This document shows positions 18,092-27,436 of a stretch of DNA of 64,000 bases, piece after piece; position 1 is the first letter of the stretch; each line of letters starts with the position of its first letter. The stretch is taken from NCBI GenBank assembly GCA_018828125.1, contig JAHJWB010000004.1:1-64000 (forward strand). Direction: 5' to 3'. The translations under genes were made by a program, and so were the position numbers. The notes beneath the pieces were generated by a model. The model worked only from the letters and a program-made list of their open reading frames with translations, ran no database searches and was not told the DNA's origin. This DNA comes from Gammaproteobacteria bacterium. GTDB taxonomy: Bacteria; Pseudomonadota; Gammaproteobacteria; Burkholderiales; Burkholderiaceae_C.

Positions 18092-18922
18092 TCACGCCAG
18101 CAAGTCATACGCCGCCCGCACCCGCTGCAAATCCCGCCCCAATTTGCGATTCGTGGGCAGATGCCGCATCCACCCCATCCGGCGAACGCTGGTCGCCAGC
18201 ACCTCCCGCATCTCCGCGCTGCCCCGGGCCACCCACGCCGCCCAGCGCGCGCGCCCTTCGGTCACCGTGCCACTGGCGTGTAGATAAATCGCGGTGGAGT
18301 GCGCGTAACACAGCGCATCGCGCACATGGCACGCCGCCAGGGGCAGCACCGCGGCGGGGTCGTCCTCAAAGTCAATGCAGGCCACTTCGCCGTCGGGGCA
18401 GCGCACCAGGTTGCGGGCAAAGGCTTGGCTCAGGCAGGTGCCCTGGTGGTGTACCTGGGTGAGCGTGTCCAGCCCCTGCTGCCACAAGGCCAGCACGGTG
18501 GCGGTGTCGCCCGCCTGCACGGCATGGTCGATCTCGTTGCCCAGCGAATGGATCTCTTGGCCCGTGTGGCCCAGGTGGCACATGGCAAAACCATGGGGCA
18601 AGGCGGCCAGCACCACTGGCACGCGGATGCCGCGCGCGGCCAGGTCACGCAGGCGCCGCACTTCAGTGGCTATGGCGGCGGGGCCGCCGGGGTTGGGTAC
18701 GGGGCGCAGCACGGGCAGGCGCAGCAGGCCGGCCAGCACGGCCATGGCGCGGTAGCGGCCAGTGCCGTGGGGCGTGCCTGCGCGTTTGATCCAGACTTGT
18801 TCATGGCCCAGTACATGGGCCATGACGTTGTGGGGCTGGGTGGCGAGCTGTTGCTGCAAAAAGGCGGCGTAGTCCGGGGTCGGGTTGTCGGGGTGGGCGG
18901 GTGCGTCCATCTTCTGATTCAT
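18092..18922 (-). CDS. Protein with kinase-like fold features
   Basis: A 276-residue protein. VWIKRAG near 43-49 resembles the ATP-binding beta3 lysine. TEVRRLRDLAARGIRVP could hold the alpha-C Glu. HHQGTCLSQAFARNLV near 174-189 resembles a catalytic loop with the conserved Asn, and CIDFEDDP resembles the DFG Asp. This layout is like the Kdo/LPS kinase and Bud32/RIO groups. The HRD Asp is replaced by Gly-Thr-x-Leu-Ser type residues, so activity is uncertain. It overlaps the upstream FMN-protein gene by four bases (ATGA). I do not recognise a precise family. Confidence 0.6.
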   Translation of the reverse strand: MNQKMDAPAHPDNPTPDYAAFLQQQLATQPHNVMAHVLGHEQVWIKRAGTPHGTGRYRAMAVLAGLLRLPVLRPVPNPGGPAAIATEVRRLRDLAARGIRVPVVLAALPHGFAMCHLGHTGQEIHSLGNEIDHAVQAGDTATVLALWQQGLDTLTQVHHQGTCLSQAFARNLVRCPDGEVACIDFEDDPAAVLPLAACHVRDALCYAHSTAIYLHASGTVTEGRARWAAWVARGSAEMREVLATSVRRMGWMRHLPTNRKLGRDLQRVRAAYDLLA

Positions 18923-20661
18923 ACCGCGGCGTCCCCTGCCACTGCCGCTGTGGTGCCCGCAGTGGCGGCGTGGACCATTTCCACATGGTGTGGCACCGAA
19001 GGCTCCAGCGCAGGTTCGCTGGCCTGAAAACTGTGCGCACTGGCCAGCGGCCAGTACAGGCGGAACACGTTGTGCTGCGCTTCCAGCGCGCCCAACAGCG
19101 CCCCGGGTTGCACGCGCGTGATCAGGTTGGATAGCAGGCGCACCTCGGTATCGCTGATGCGGCGCACGATGTGGTGGGCGGTGATGTCCTTGGGGTGGGT
19201 GAGCCCCGCGGCCTGTACCAGCTCTTGCAGCGCGTGCAGCGTGCTGTGGTGGAACTGCGCCACCCGCGTGGCCTTGTCGGGCACCACCAGGGCTTGCTGG
19301 CGCAGCGGGTCTTGCGTGGTCACGCCCGTGGGGCAGTGGCCGGTGTGGCAGGTCTGCGCCTGGATGCAGCCCAGCGCCATCATGAAGCCGCGCCCCGCGT
19401 TGCACCAGTCGGCGCCCAGCGCCATCATGCGCGCGATGTCGAAGGCGCTGATGACTTTGCCCGCGCAGCCGATGCGTACGCGGTCGCGCAGGTTCACGCC
19501 CACCAGGGTGTTGTGCACCAGCAGCAGGCCTTCTTGCAAGGGTGCGCCCACGTGGTCGGTGAACTCCACAGGTGCCGCGCCCGTGCCGCCCTCGGCGCCA
19601 TCGACCACGATGAAATCGGGCGTGATGCCCGTGACCAGCATGGCCTTGACGATGCCAAACCATTCCCACGGATGGCCCAGACAGAACTTGAAGCCCGTGG
19701 GCTTGCCACCGGACAGGGTGCGCAGCCGCCCGATGAAAAGCATCATCTCCACCGGCGTGCGAAACGCGCTGTGGCTGGCGGGCGATATGCAGGCCTCGCC
19801 CTCCGCCACGCCGCGAGCCGCGGCAATCTCGGCTGTCACCTTGGCGCCCGGCAGGATGCCGCCGTGGCCAGGCTTGGCACCTTGGCTCAGCTTCAGCTCG
19901 ATCATCTTGACCTGCGGGTCGGTGGCATTGGCGGCAAAACGTTCTTCGCTGAACGTTCCATCGGGGTTGCGGCAGCCAAAGTAGCCCGAGCCAATTTCCC
20001 AGATCAGATCGCCGCCATGCACCCGGTGGTGCTGGCTGATGCTGCCCTCGCCGGTGTCGTGGGCAAAGCCGCCCTTTTTGGCGCCCTGGTTGAGCGCCAG
20101 GATGGCGTTGGCCGAGAGCGACCCAAAGCTCATGGCCGAGATGTTGAACACGCTTGCGTGGTAGGGCTGGGTGCAGGGCGATGCCGAAGGCGAGGGCGCT
20201 TCAGGGCTGCCGCCGATCCACACCCGAAAGTCGTGCGACGGCAGTTGGGTGGGCGCCATCGAATGGTTCACCCACTCGTAGCCCCGCGCGCCCACGTCCA
20301 GGTGGGTGCCAAACGGCCGGTTGTCCGGCTCGCCCTTGGCGCGTTGGTACACCAGCGAGCGCTGCGCGCGCGAGAACGGCGCGGCCTCGCTGTCGCTCTC
20401 GATAAAATACTGGCGCACTTCGGGCCGCACATATTCGAGCATGAAGCGCAGGTGGCCGATGACCGGGTAGTTGCGCAAGATGGCGTGGCGCGACTGCTGC
20501 AGGTCGTACACGCCCACCGCCACCAGAGCGCCGAACACCAGCACCACCGGCAGCCCCACACCAAAGGCCACCAGTGCAAACAGCGACAGCAACAGCCCGA
20601 ACGCGCACAGCGCAAAAGCCGTGTAGCGCACCGGGTAAAGGGAGTTGAGTTGGTGGAGCAT
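18919..20661 (-). CDS. FMN-binding glutamate synthase family protein, membrane-anchored
   Basis: A 580-residue protein with two N-terminal transmembrane spans (about 13-35 and 37-52). A glutamate-synthase-like FMN/TIM-barrel domain follows (about 90-540). Signatures include FNISAMSFGSLSANAILALN, GEGSISQHH, QGAKPGHGGILPG, VVDGAEGGTGAAP and the Cys-rich CIQAQTCHTGHCPTGV that ligates the iron-sulfur cluster in glutamate synthase. The family lacks the glutaminase half and has no defined reaction. The membrane anchor suggests action at the inner membrane. It heads the three-gene minus-strand operon. Confidence 0.93.
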   Translation of the reverse strand: MLHQLNSLYPVRYTAFALCAFGLLLSLFALVAFGVGLPVVLVFGALVAVGVYDLQQSRHAILRNYPVIGHLRFMLEYVRPEVRQYFIESDSEAAPFSRAQRSLVYQRAKGEPDNRPFGTHLDVGARGYEWVNHSMAPTQLPSHDFRVWIGGSPEAPSPSASPCTQPYHASVFNISAMSFGSLSANAILALNQGAKKGGFAHDTGEGSISQHHRVHGGDLIWEIGSGYFGCRNPDGTFSEERFAANATDPQVKMIELKLSQGAKPGHGGILPGAKVTAEIAAARGVAEGEACISPASHSAFRTPVEMMLFIGRLRTLSGGKPTGFKFCLGHPWEWFGIVKAMLVTGITPDFIVVDGAEGGTGAAPVEFTDHVGAPLQEGLLLVHNTLVGVNLRDRVRIGCAGKVISAFDIARMMALGADWCNAGRGFMMALGCIQAQTCHTGHCPTGVTTQDPLRQQALVVPDKATRVAQFHHSTLHALQELVQAAGLTHPKDITAHHIVRRISDTEVRLLSNLITRVQPGALLGALEAQHNVFRLYWPLASAHSFQASEPALEPSVPHHVEMVHAATAGTTAAVAGDAAV

Positions 20662-20943
20662 GGGGGTCCTGGTTGGAGTCTGCGGTGCGAGCGGGCTACA
20701 CTGGCCGCCTTTTTATCTATCGGGTTGCCATGTTGCGCGCGGCCTTTTTTGTCGCCCGGCGCCGCGCCGGGTCGCCGTGCTGGCGCTGCGCCCGCGCCAT
20801 GGCACAAGGCCTGCGCATCATAAAAGTAAAACTTTGCTGTCCGGAGTTTGTCGGGCTTGGAGCGTCCAAAGCGATTTGCCGCTGACGGTTTCCAGGCCTG
20901 ACCCACTCCCAGCCCCCTTCTCGCTTGCCGACCGGAGCCCTCC
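20662..20943. other. Divergent intergenic region
   Basis: A 282-bp region between the FMN-protein gene and the YecA-like gene. An A-rich run with CATAAAAGTAAAAC at about 20818-20831 is the only AT-rich part and could be promoter DNA. No gene was seen. Confidence 0.4.
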
Positions 20944-21801
<858 letters not shown>

Positions 21802-21806
21802 GTACA

Positions 21807-21927
21807 ACCCCCTGAGGCGCTGCGCGCCTTCCCCCTTCTCTCGAATCGCTATGCGATTCGGGAAGGGGGACGCCACCAGCGCGGCGGGGCGGCCCTTGCG
21901 CGGTGGCCGCTGATGGGGCTGCGCGCA
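21807..21927 (+). repeat. GC-rich repeat family B, copy 1
   Basis: Begins CCCCCTGAGGCGCTGCGCGC and continues through a hairpin-forming GAATCGCTATGCGATTC into GGCGGGGCGGCCCTTGCGCG and TGGGGCTGCGC. It aligns along its whole length with 62472-62595. It follows the YecA-like gene by a few bases. Confidence 0.88.
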
Positions 21928-21987
21928 CTGAGGAGGTCAGGATTGGTGTGACCGCGCGGCCTCCATCCTGGGTAAGATGAAACGTAT

Positions 21988-22046
21988 TAGTTGCTACTGA
22001 GTTGATAGCTGTTTGCGCTTGATGGATAAGCGCTAGAGCCTGATTT
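21988..22046 (+). repeat. Palindromic repeat family A, copy 5 (intergenic)
   Basis: GATAGCTGTTTGCGCTTGAT then GGATAAGCGCTAGAGCCTGA is close to the family consensus. It lies between repeat B and the SulP gene. Confidence 0.9.
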
Positions 22047-22064
22047 GATCTAAAAACCCCTTGC

Positions 22065-22096
22065 AGCGCACCTCCGGGTGCGCTTTGCTTTTTTGC
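22065..22096 (+). terminator. Hairpin with T run upstream of the SulP gene
   Basis: A perfect 8-bp stem, AGCGCACC / GGTGCGCT, with a four-base loop is followed by TTGCTTTTTT. It looks like a terminator of upstream transcription, yet it ends only 12 bases before the SulP start. It may therefore also affect translation or expression of that gene. Confidence 0.75.
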
Positions 22097-22108
22097 AGGG
22101 CACACCGA

Positions 22109-23653
22109 ATGAACTACTCCACCCTCACCCGCCTGCGCGCCGAATGGGCGCCCAGCATTCCGCGCGAACTGTTGGCCGGGGCTGTGGCCACGTTTGCCCT
22201 CATCCCCGAAGTCATCGCGTTCTCTTTTGTGGCGGGGGTAGACCCATCGGTGGGGCTTTTTGCCTCGTTCGTCATCAGCATCGTGATCGCCTTCACGGGC
22301 GGGCGGCCCGCCATGGTGTCGGCCGCGGCGGGCTCGGTGGCGCTGGTGGCCGCGCCGCTGGTGGCGTCGCACGGGCTGGGCCACCTGTTGGCGGCGGGGC
22401 TGTTGGCGGGGGCCGTGCAGGTGGTGTTCGGCTTGATGAAGCTGGGCGTGCTGATGCGGTTTGTGTCCAGCTCGGTGCGGACGGGCTTTGTCAACGCGCT
22501 CGCCATCCTGATTTTTTCTGCCCAACTGCCCCATCTGGTGAGCGCGGCGCCTGCCACCTGGGCCATGCTGGCACTGGGGCTCGCGCTGATCTACGGCCTG
22601 CCGTGGCTGGGCCAGCGGCTGCAGATGCGCGCACTCACCGCCATCCCTTCGCCCTTGATCTGCGTGGTGGCGCTCACGGTGCTGGCCTCCAGCATGGGGC
22701 TGCCGTTGCCCACGGTGGCCGACCTGGGCCAGTTGCCCGACAGCTTGCCGTTCTTCAGCCTGCCCGAGGTGCCCGTGTCGCTCGACACCTTGCGCATCAT
22801 CTTGCTGCCAGCCTTGGCCATTGCCATGGTCGGGCTGCTCGAATCCGTTCTGACCGCGTCGGTGGTCGATGAAATGACCGACACCCCCAGCAACAAAAAC
22901 CGCGAATGCACGGGGCTCGGACTGGCCAACATTGCCGCCAGTTGTTTTGGCGGCATCGCAGGCTGCGGAATGATCGGGCAGGCCGTCAGCAACGTGAAGT
23001 ACGGCGGGCGCGGGCGCCTTTCCACGCTGTTTGCCGGGGTGTTTCTGCTCATCCTCATGGTGCTGCTCAAGCCTTGGGTGTCGCAGGTGCCGGTGATCGC
23101 GCTGGTCGCCATCATGGTCATGGTGTCGGCCGAAACGTTCGACTGGAAATCGCTCGGCGCCCTGGTGCGCCATCCGCGCCTGTCCAGCGCCGCCATGCTG
23201 GCCACCGTGGTGGTGACCATTGCCACCCACAACCTCGCCGCCGGGGTGGCGGTGGGCGTGGTGCTCAGCGGTGTGTTCTTTGCCTTCAAGGTTTCGCACA
23301 TGCTGGAGGTGCGCGTGCACGATGAGGCCGATGGCGCCAACGAGACTGGTACCACGGCCTTGGGTCAACGCACCTGGCGCGTGTCGGGTCAGGTGTTTTT
23401 TGCCTCGGCCGATGCGTTCATCGAAGCATTCGACGTGCTGGGCGCCGAGGGCCGCCCGGTGGTCATCGACGTGACGCACGCCCACTTCTGGGACATCACC
23501 GCCGTGGCCGCGCTCGACAAGGTGGTGCAACGCCTGCGCCACCACGGCTGCACGGTGCAGGTGCTGGGGCTCAACGAGGCGAGTGCGGTGCTGATTGATC
23601 GGATGGGGAGCGATGCGGCTCCGGCCAGTGCACAGGGTGGGGCGGGCGGTTGA
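22109..23653 (+). CDS. SulP family anion transporter
   Basis: A 514-residue transporter with about 10-12 hydrophobic spans (residues 15-400). The SulP signature is in GLFASFVISIVIAFTGGRPA and FVSSSVRTGFVNALAILIF, and GLANIAASCFGGIAGCGMIG is also typical. A short C-terminal STAS domain covers about 415-500 (VFFASADAFIEAF, VVIDVTHAHFWDITAV). The likely substrate is sulfate, bicarbonate or another anion; the STAS domain usually regulates transport. Start 22109 lies after a hairpin. No carbonic anhydrase is adjacent, so bicarbonate cannot be preferred. Confidence 0.93.
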   Translation: MNYSTLTRLRAEWAPSIPRELLAGAVATFALIPEVIAFSFVAGVDPSVGLFASFVISIVIAFTGGRPAMVSAAAGSVALVAAPLVASHGLGHLLAAGLLAGAVQVVFGLMKLGVLMRFVSSSVRTGFVNALAILIFSAQLPHLVSAAPATWAMLALGLALIYGLPWLGQRLQMRALTAIPSPLICVVALTVLASSMGLPLPTVADLGQLPDSLPFFSLPEVPVSLDTLRIILLPALAIAMVGLLESVLTASVVDEMTDTPSNKNRECTGLGLANIAASCFGGIAGCGMIGQAVSNVKYGGRGRLSTLFAGVFLLILMVLLKPWVSQVPVIALVAIMVMVSAETFDWKSLGALVRHPRLSSAAMLATVVVTIATHNLAAGVAVGVVLSGVFFAFKVSHMLEVRVHDEADGANETGTTALGQRTWRVSGQVFFASADAFIEAFDVLGAEGRPVVIDVTHAHFWDITAVAALDKVVQRLRHHGCTVQVLGLNEASAVLIDRMGSDAAPASAQGGAGG

Positions 23654-23682
23654 GCGCGTGGGTTGATGTGCTGCGTAGCTAG

Positions 23683-23739
23683 CTAGCGTTTTAGCGAGGG
23701 CGACCAGCCCCGCAGCACGCTCGGCAGGCGGAGCGCTTG
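23683..23739 (-). pseudogene. Remnant of the C-terminal end of a SnoaL-like protein
   Basis: Reading the minus strand, QALRLPSVLRGWSPSLKR ends in a stop. It matches residues near the C-terminus of the SnoaL-like protein at 26908-27396 (QALGLPGVLLGWSPSLKR) in all but three of 18 residues. Nothing upstream of it is open, so only the tail of a second copy survives. Confidence 0.75.
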
Positions 23740-23777
23740 GCTACCGACTTTGCGTCACCGCGCATCGCATTCGCCAC

Positions 23778-23849
23778 ATGTTCAGCCGCAATGAGCCGTG
23801 CCATTGCGGCAGTGGCAAGAAGCACAACAGTGCTTCGGGTTTGAGGTAG
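23778..23849 (+). pseudogene. Remnant of a SEC-C zinc motif
   Basis: A 23-codon frame reads [17 protein letters not shown], then a short tail and stop. [12 protein letters not shown] is the first half of a SEC-C motif (compare [12 protein letters not shown] of the YecA-like protein 2 kb upstream), and the second Cys pair is lost. It is most likely a decayed gene end or partial duplication. Confidence 0.7.
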
Positions 23850-23857
23850 GGGAACTA

Positions 23858-23915
23858 CTTTTTTGATAGCTGCTAGCGCTTATTGGGTAAGCGCTTGAGG
23901 CCAATTTAGCTTGAT
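23858..23915 (+). repeat. Palindromic repeat family A, copy 6 (intergenic)
   Basis: TTTGATAGCTGCTAGCGCTT then ATTGGGTAAGCGCTTGAGGC and CAATTTAGC. This is one of the copies closest to the consensus. It directly follows the SEC-C remnant. Confidence 0.92.
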
Positions 23916-24063
23916 TTTTTCACTGTTCCTCGGTTCAGATGGGAGGGCGAGGTTCAAGGTGGGTTGCTGCCTGCCGCTGATCGAGGGCAGTGATAGGGCG
24001 GTTTGGGCCCTAAGCCGTCTTAGCAGCTATGCCAAAGCAGATATCGTCATCCCGGCGAACCGA
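23916..24063. other. Intergenic sequence, no gene seen
   Basis: The stretch is less GC-rich than the SulP gene. It marks the start of an AT-richer patch that reaches about 26.9 kb. A short plus-strand frame crosses it but has no recognisable features. Confidence 0.4.
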
Positions 24064-24531
24064 CTACGATTTTCCCCTCGCCGCGGCCTCGTATCTGTCC
24101 AAGAGCCGTTGGAGAGTCGCACGCTCCTCGTCAGAAATGCCGTTTCCAAGGTCAACGACGATACCGTTGATGAGGTAGTACTCGGTGTCGTTTCGAATGG
24201 TCCCTCTTTTTGTTATGCGCTTGTACGATGAACCGTATCGACGCCGGACCTCTGATGCAGTTATCAATCCGGAAGCGCGAAGAGCCTCGTCAAGTGCTGC
24301 GACGCCGGCTGACCGTTTGTCGCTCAACTCCTCGATGACGTCGTTCGCCGCTTGGCGAAGCCCCTCAAGTGCCTTTGACTTGCCGTGCTGCTCGATGATG
24401 GCCGCACACACGGTATCAATGCTGAAGGTTGAGGTTGGGGTCATGCCCGAGACATTGGTCGTATAGAAGGACACGAACGCCAGCAATTCTTGGAATTCGC
24501 GCTCGCGGTCTGGTGAAAGGGGCCGTGTCAT
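24064..24531 (-). CDS. Hypothetical protein
   Basis: A 155-residue soluble protein with no recognised family. The N-terminal half is helical (EFQELLAFVSFYTTN, SKALEGLRQAANDVIEEL). The C-terminal part RITKRGTIRNDTEYYLINGI then VVDLGNGISDEERATLQRLL looks like a small folded domain. Codon use is less GC-biased than in backbone genes. The next gene upstream on the same strand begins 40 bp away. Confidence 0.6.
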   Translation of the reverse strand: MTRPLSPDREREFQELLAFVSFYTTNVSGMTPTSTFSIDTVCAAIIEQHGKSKALEGLRQAANDVIEELSDKRSAGVAALDEALRASGLITASEVRRRYGSSYKRITKRGTIRNDTEYYLINGIVVDLGNGISDEERATLQRLLDRYEAAARGKS

Positions 24532-24571
24532 TGAGGGTCCTTGGCTAAACAGGATGGTCTGCTTTTTGCCG

Positions 24572-25009
24572 TCACAGACCTTGCGTCGCAGCGGCTTTCA
24601 ACTTCCGCAATTCCATTAAGTTATTGCCTCTGTCATACACAGTGCCGCCGAGCTGTCGCGTGCCTGAGCACATGCCGACCTCATGACGGTCATCCACAAA
24701 TAGAACGAACTCAACACCCGCACGTAGGTTAGATGAGCACATCCCGGTTTCAGCAATTTGGTCATTCACTGTGAGTGCCGTGGTCACCTTGCCTTTAAGC
24801 ACCTCGCTGATTGCCAACTTCGCTCTGACGTACCCACCTCCCAAAACTGTCTTGTCTTCAACGTATCGAGTTTCGAGCACAACGCCCACGACAACTACCT
24901 CGGCATTGCGAAACTTCTGCGTATCGGAGATTTGTATGCAAGAGCATGCATGAGACACAACTGCAAAGAGCGACAAGACAACCGCAATCAAGGCGCGCAC
25001 ATGTTTCAT
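24572..25009 (-). CDS. Exported TIMP-like (netrin-module) protein
   Basis: A 145-residue protein with a signal peptide (MKHVRALIAVVLSLFAVVSH, cleavage before CSC). The mature protein would start CSCI, the arrangement of tissue-inhibitor-of-metalloproteinase and netrin-like modules, where the N-terminal Cys is functional. Further cysteines occur in TGMCSSNLRAG and EVGMCSGTRQL, consistent with disulfides. Bacterial TIMP-like proteins are known but their roles are not. A protease-inhibitor role is speculation. Start 25009 was chosen over 25030 because it opens the signal peptide. Confidence 0.65.
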   Translation of the reverse strand: MKHVRALIAVVLSLFAVVSHACSCIQISDTQKFRNAEVVVVGVVLETRYVEDKTVLGGGYVRAKLAISEVLKGKVTTALTVNDQIAETGMCSSNLRAGVEFVLFVDDRHEVGMCSGTRQLGGTVYDRGNNLMELRKLKAAATQGL

Positions 25010-25167
25010 GAGGAAAATTTCACTGGTCATCGAATGTCCGCAGTTGGCCGATGCCAGCGGTTCGTGGACTGAGAAAGCGGATGCTCAACATTGCGCATGA
25101 CGCGCGGCCGAGGCCGATAGCCCTTGGACGTGCCTGTCGATGGACGGGTAGGCACCAATATGCCGAA

Positions 25168-25656
25168 CTAGAACAGATTTGCTCTGAGATCGAGTTCATG
25201 CTCCGGGGCCCGAAGAAGAGAATTAGCGGGTATTTCTTGGCCGGATGCGATGTTGTACACGGTCTCCGAGTAGTGCTGGCCTGAATAGCTTGTATGCCGA
25301 GCGTTGACCACTAAACGCGCGTACTGATCTGGTGAGAGCCGGATTGCTTCTTGTATGGGGCGCCTACTGGGTTGCCCTGAGCTTGGAGTGCCCAAGAAGC
25401 CAAGTGCGACGACACCATTCGGTTGGCTGGTGATTCGTACCGCACCAACAGACCCAGGCACAGAAGGCGGTCGGTCGGACTTGATCAGCTTTGGTTGAAA
25501 GTCCTCCCACTCGGCCAATCGGTAGTGCTGAACTAAGCAAGGGCTTGGGGTGCGTTCGAATATGAAGGCTCGCGAAAGCCCCACTCGCTCTTTAGCTCGT
25601 GGTGCGCCTCGTGTGGCCTTGGTCCAGAGTATCTCAACGACTTGAACGACTATCAC
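25168..25656 (-). CDS. Hypothetical protein, GTG start coupled to the upstream membrane protein
   Basis: A 162-residue frame beginning with GTG at 25656, whose GTGA overlaps the stop codon of the preceding membrane-protein gene. The longer frame up to 26211 is a shadow of that gene and was discarded. Segments such as HYRLAEWEDFQPKLIKSDRP and LSPDQYARLVVNARHTSYSG look protein-like, but I recognise no family. Moderate confidence rests on the classical overlap and on the absence of stops. Confidence 0.55.
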   Translation of the reverse strand: MIVVQVVEILWTKATRGAPRAKERVGLSRAFIFERTPSPCLVQHYRLAEWEDFQPKLIKSDRPPSVPGSVGAVRITSQPNGVVALGFLGTPSSGQPSRRPIQEAIRLSPDQYARLVVNARHTSYSGQHYSETVYNIASGQEIPANSLLRAPEHELDLRANLF

Positions 25657-26459
25657 CCGTGCCGCCCATCGTTTGACACGAGCGGCACCAGAGGCAATCC
25701 GCTCGATGGGCGGACTAGGTGTCCTTTTGAAGCAACCTGAACGATGAGCGAAGCTACTACCGCGGCGGTGAAGGAGATAGGTATTCCGACATGCGGCAAA
25801 CCGACTGACAGGATCAGGCAGAACGCAACAAACGAATAGAGCCCTGTGGCCATGCCCCGCAATAGGCTGGCCGCGAAGGTTGGGCCTTGAGTGCGGTGAG
25901 AGAACACTGCAAGCACGATGCCCAACACTGGAAAGACTGCAAGCAGCCCGCTCCACCCGGAACCGACTGTGCCGGCGACAAATGTGACGGCCATGGTGAG
26001 TGCGGCGCCAGTCAGCACGCGGAAACCAAGCTCTGGCATGGTGACCGCTCGCGCCTGCACGAGAACCTGGGTGCGCGGAAACAACCTCGGCGCGGCAATA
26101 AGCGTGAAGATTGAGACGACAAGGGAAAGCGGCGTAGGCGCTGGAAGCGCGGAGAGGCATAGCGCTGAGCCGCTCCAAGCAAACAACGCGAAGAGTAGTG
26201 CTAGTGGCCAAGGCTGGCGCTGCGCGGCGTGTGAATAGGCGACGCTGAAAGCAACGGAGGCAAGCACGGCGGACAGGGCTGCTGCCGCTGCATTCGCCGC
26301 AAAGAGCACTCCCTGCTCAACGGAGAGGAAGAACAGGATTGGCCCGGCAACGACCGGTAGGCCGGCAAGCCATCCGGCCACCGAAGGCCCCCAGCGCTTG
26401 CCAGCGAGCGTGAGCAGCACAAGAAATGAGGGAACAAGAATTAGCTTCAGGATCAGCAC
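25653..26459 (-). CDS. Multi-pass membrane protein of unknown function
   Basis: A 268-residue protein with about eight hydrophobic spans. It starts with GTG at 26459 (MLILKLILVPSFLVLLTLAG), with an AGG-containing site upstream. AGKRWGPSVAGWLAGLPVVA and GPILFFLSVEQG are conserved-looking segments seen in proteobacterial membrane proteins without assigned function. A transport role is possible but unproven. It lies in the AT-richer patch and is coupled to the downstream hypothetical gene. Confidence 0.75.
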   Translation of the reverse strand: MLILKLILVPSFLVLLTLAGKRWGPSVAGWLAGLPVVAGPILFFLSVEQGVLFAANAAAAALSAVLASVAFSVAYSHAAQRQPWPLALLFALFAWSGSALCLSALPAPTPLSLVVSIFTLIAAPRLFPRTQVLVQARAVTMPELGFRVLTGAALTMAVTFVAGTVGSGWSGLLAVFPVLGIVLAVFSHRTQGPTFAASLLRGMATGLYSFVAFCLILSVGLPHVGIPISFTAAVVASLIVQVASKGHLVRPSSGLPLVPLVSNDGRHG

Positions 26460-26585
26460 TCAAAGAACCTCACGTAATTTGGACCGCAGTCTCGCAGCAC
26501 TTTCACCCCTACGTCTGTTCCTGGCCGAATTCTGCCCTGTGCCACAGGGAGCTGAGGGTTTATGGCGGACGCTGTTATAGGCAAC

Positions 26586-26816
26586 TTAGGCAAGAAACTC
26601 GCGAACCGTGAGAACACCCAGGAGGATTGTCATCAGCAGAAAGATCCATGCCAAGACTCCGGGTCCGAATGGCGCATAGACACCTTCAACCACCATGCGC
26701 GAATTGCCCTCTTTTGTATTGGGGTGCTCATCTCCCAACGGCGCCTTGAGCCCAGATGCATCAAAGCATAGCCATGCGCACCCCAGCATGAGAAGCAACA
26801 GTATCCAAGCTGTCAT
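26586..26816 (-). CDS. Small membrane protein
   Basis: A 76-residue protein with two hydrophobic spans (MTAWILLLLMLGCAWLCF and GVLAWIFLLMTILLGVL) joined by a polar loop of about 30 residues. No family is recognised. Start 26816 has GGGAG seven bases upstream, which supports it as a gene. Confidence 0.6.
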   Translation of the reverse strand: MTAWILLLLMLGCAWLCFDASGLKAPLGDEHPNTKEGNSRMVVEGVYAPFGPGVLAWIFLLMTILLGVLTVREFLA

Positions 26817-26907
26817 CAGACTCTCCCTTATCGCACCATGTCGGTTTTTGCCCGAGAGCCGAAGCTTCAAATGCGCTGAGCGATCTGCGTCACCGCAGCA
26901 CCACCCC

Positions 26908-27396
26908 TCACCCCTGCGCCAAAAACTTCTTCAAATTCCTCGCCGCCGTGCTGCGCACCTTGCGTTTGAGCGATGGCGACCAGCCCAGCAGCACACCCGG
27001 CAGGCCCAGTGCCTGGCGGGACCAGCTCCAGAAGTTGAAGCGGTCGCGGTGCGTGGCGATCAGCCCCTCGGGTGTGAAGGTGAAGGTGCCGTCGATGATG
27101 TTGTGCACCTTGCGCCCTGTGGCGCTGAAGAGGTAGTGCGCCTCCCAGTGCGCCTTGCCGCCCGCTGCGTCGGCTTCGATGCCGCTGAACTCCAGCTTCC
27201 AGTGCTCAGCAGCGCCGGGTTTCTTCGTCGCTGTGCACAGCATGCGCCACATGCCGCCGACTTGGTCGCGGCCCTTCAGGGAGAAGGCCTCGTCGTCAAA
27301 GGTGGCGTCTGGCGCGTAGCAGGCGGCCATGGTGGCGTGGTCGAGCTGCGCGAAGGCGGTGTAGAAGCGTTGCAGGGTTTGGGCATTGGGGTGCAT
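26908..27396 (-). CDS. SnoaL/NTF2-like fold protein
   Basis: A 162-residue protein. The N-terminus TLQRFYTAFAQLDHATMAAC and YAPDATFDDEAFSLKGRDQV, then ATHRDRFNFWSWSRQALGLP, are typical of SnoaL-like NTF2-fold proteins (DUF4440/nuclear transport factor 2 group). This fold serves as isomerase, cyclase or binding protein; no specific activity can be assigned. It starts 40 bp after the hydrolase stop on the same strand. Its C-terminal segment has a decayed copy at 23683-23739. Confidence 0.88.
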   Translation of the reverse strand: MHPNAQTLQRFYTAFAQLDHATMAACYAPDATFDDEAFSLKGRDQVGGMWRMLCTATKKPGAAEHWKLEFSGIEADAAGGKAHWEAHYLFSATGRKVHNIIDGTFTFTPEGLIATHRDRFNFWSWSRQALGLPGVLLGWSPSLKRKVRSTAARNLKKFLAQG

Positions 27397-27436
27397 GGTG
27401 TGTCCAGCGGTCTGGGGTTGAAAAGAACAACAAAAA

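Noticed and set aside
25168-26211. A 347-codon minus-strand frame
   Set aside because: Its N-terminal half is a shadow of the membrane-protein gene. Only the part after the GTG at 25656 is kept.
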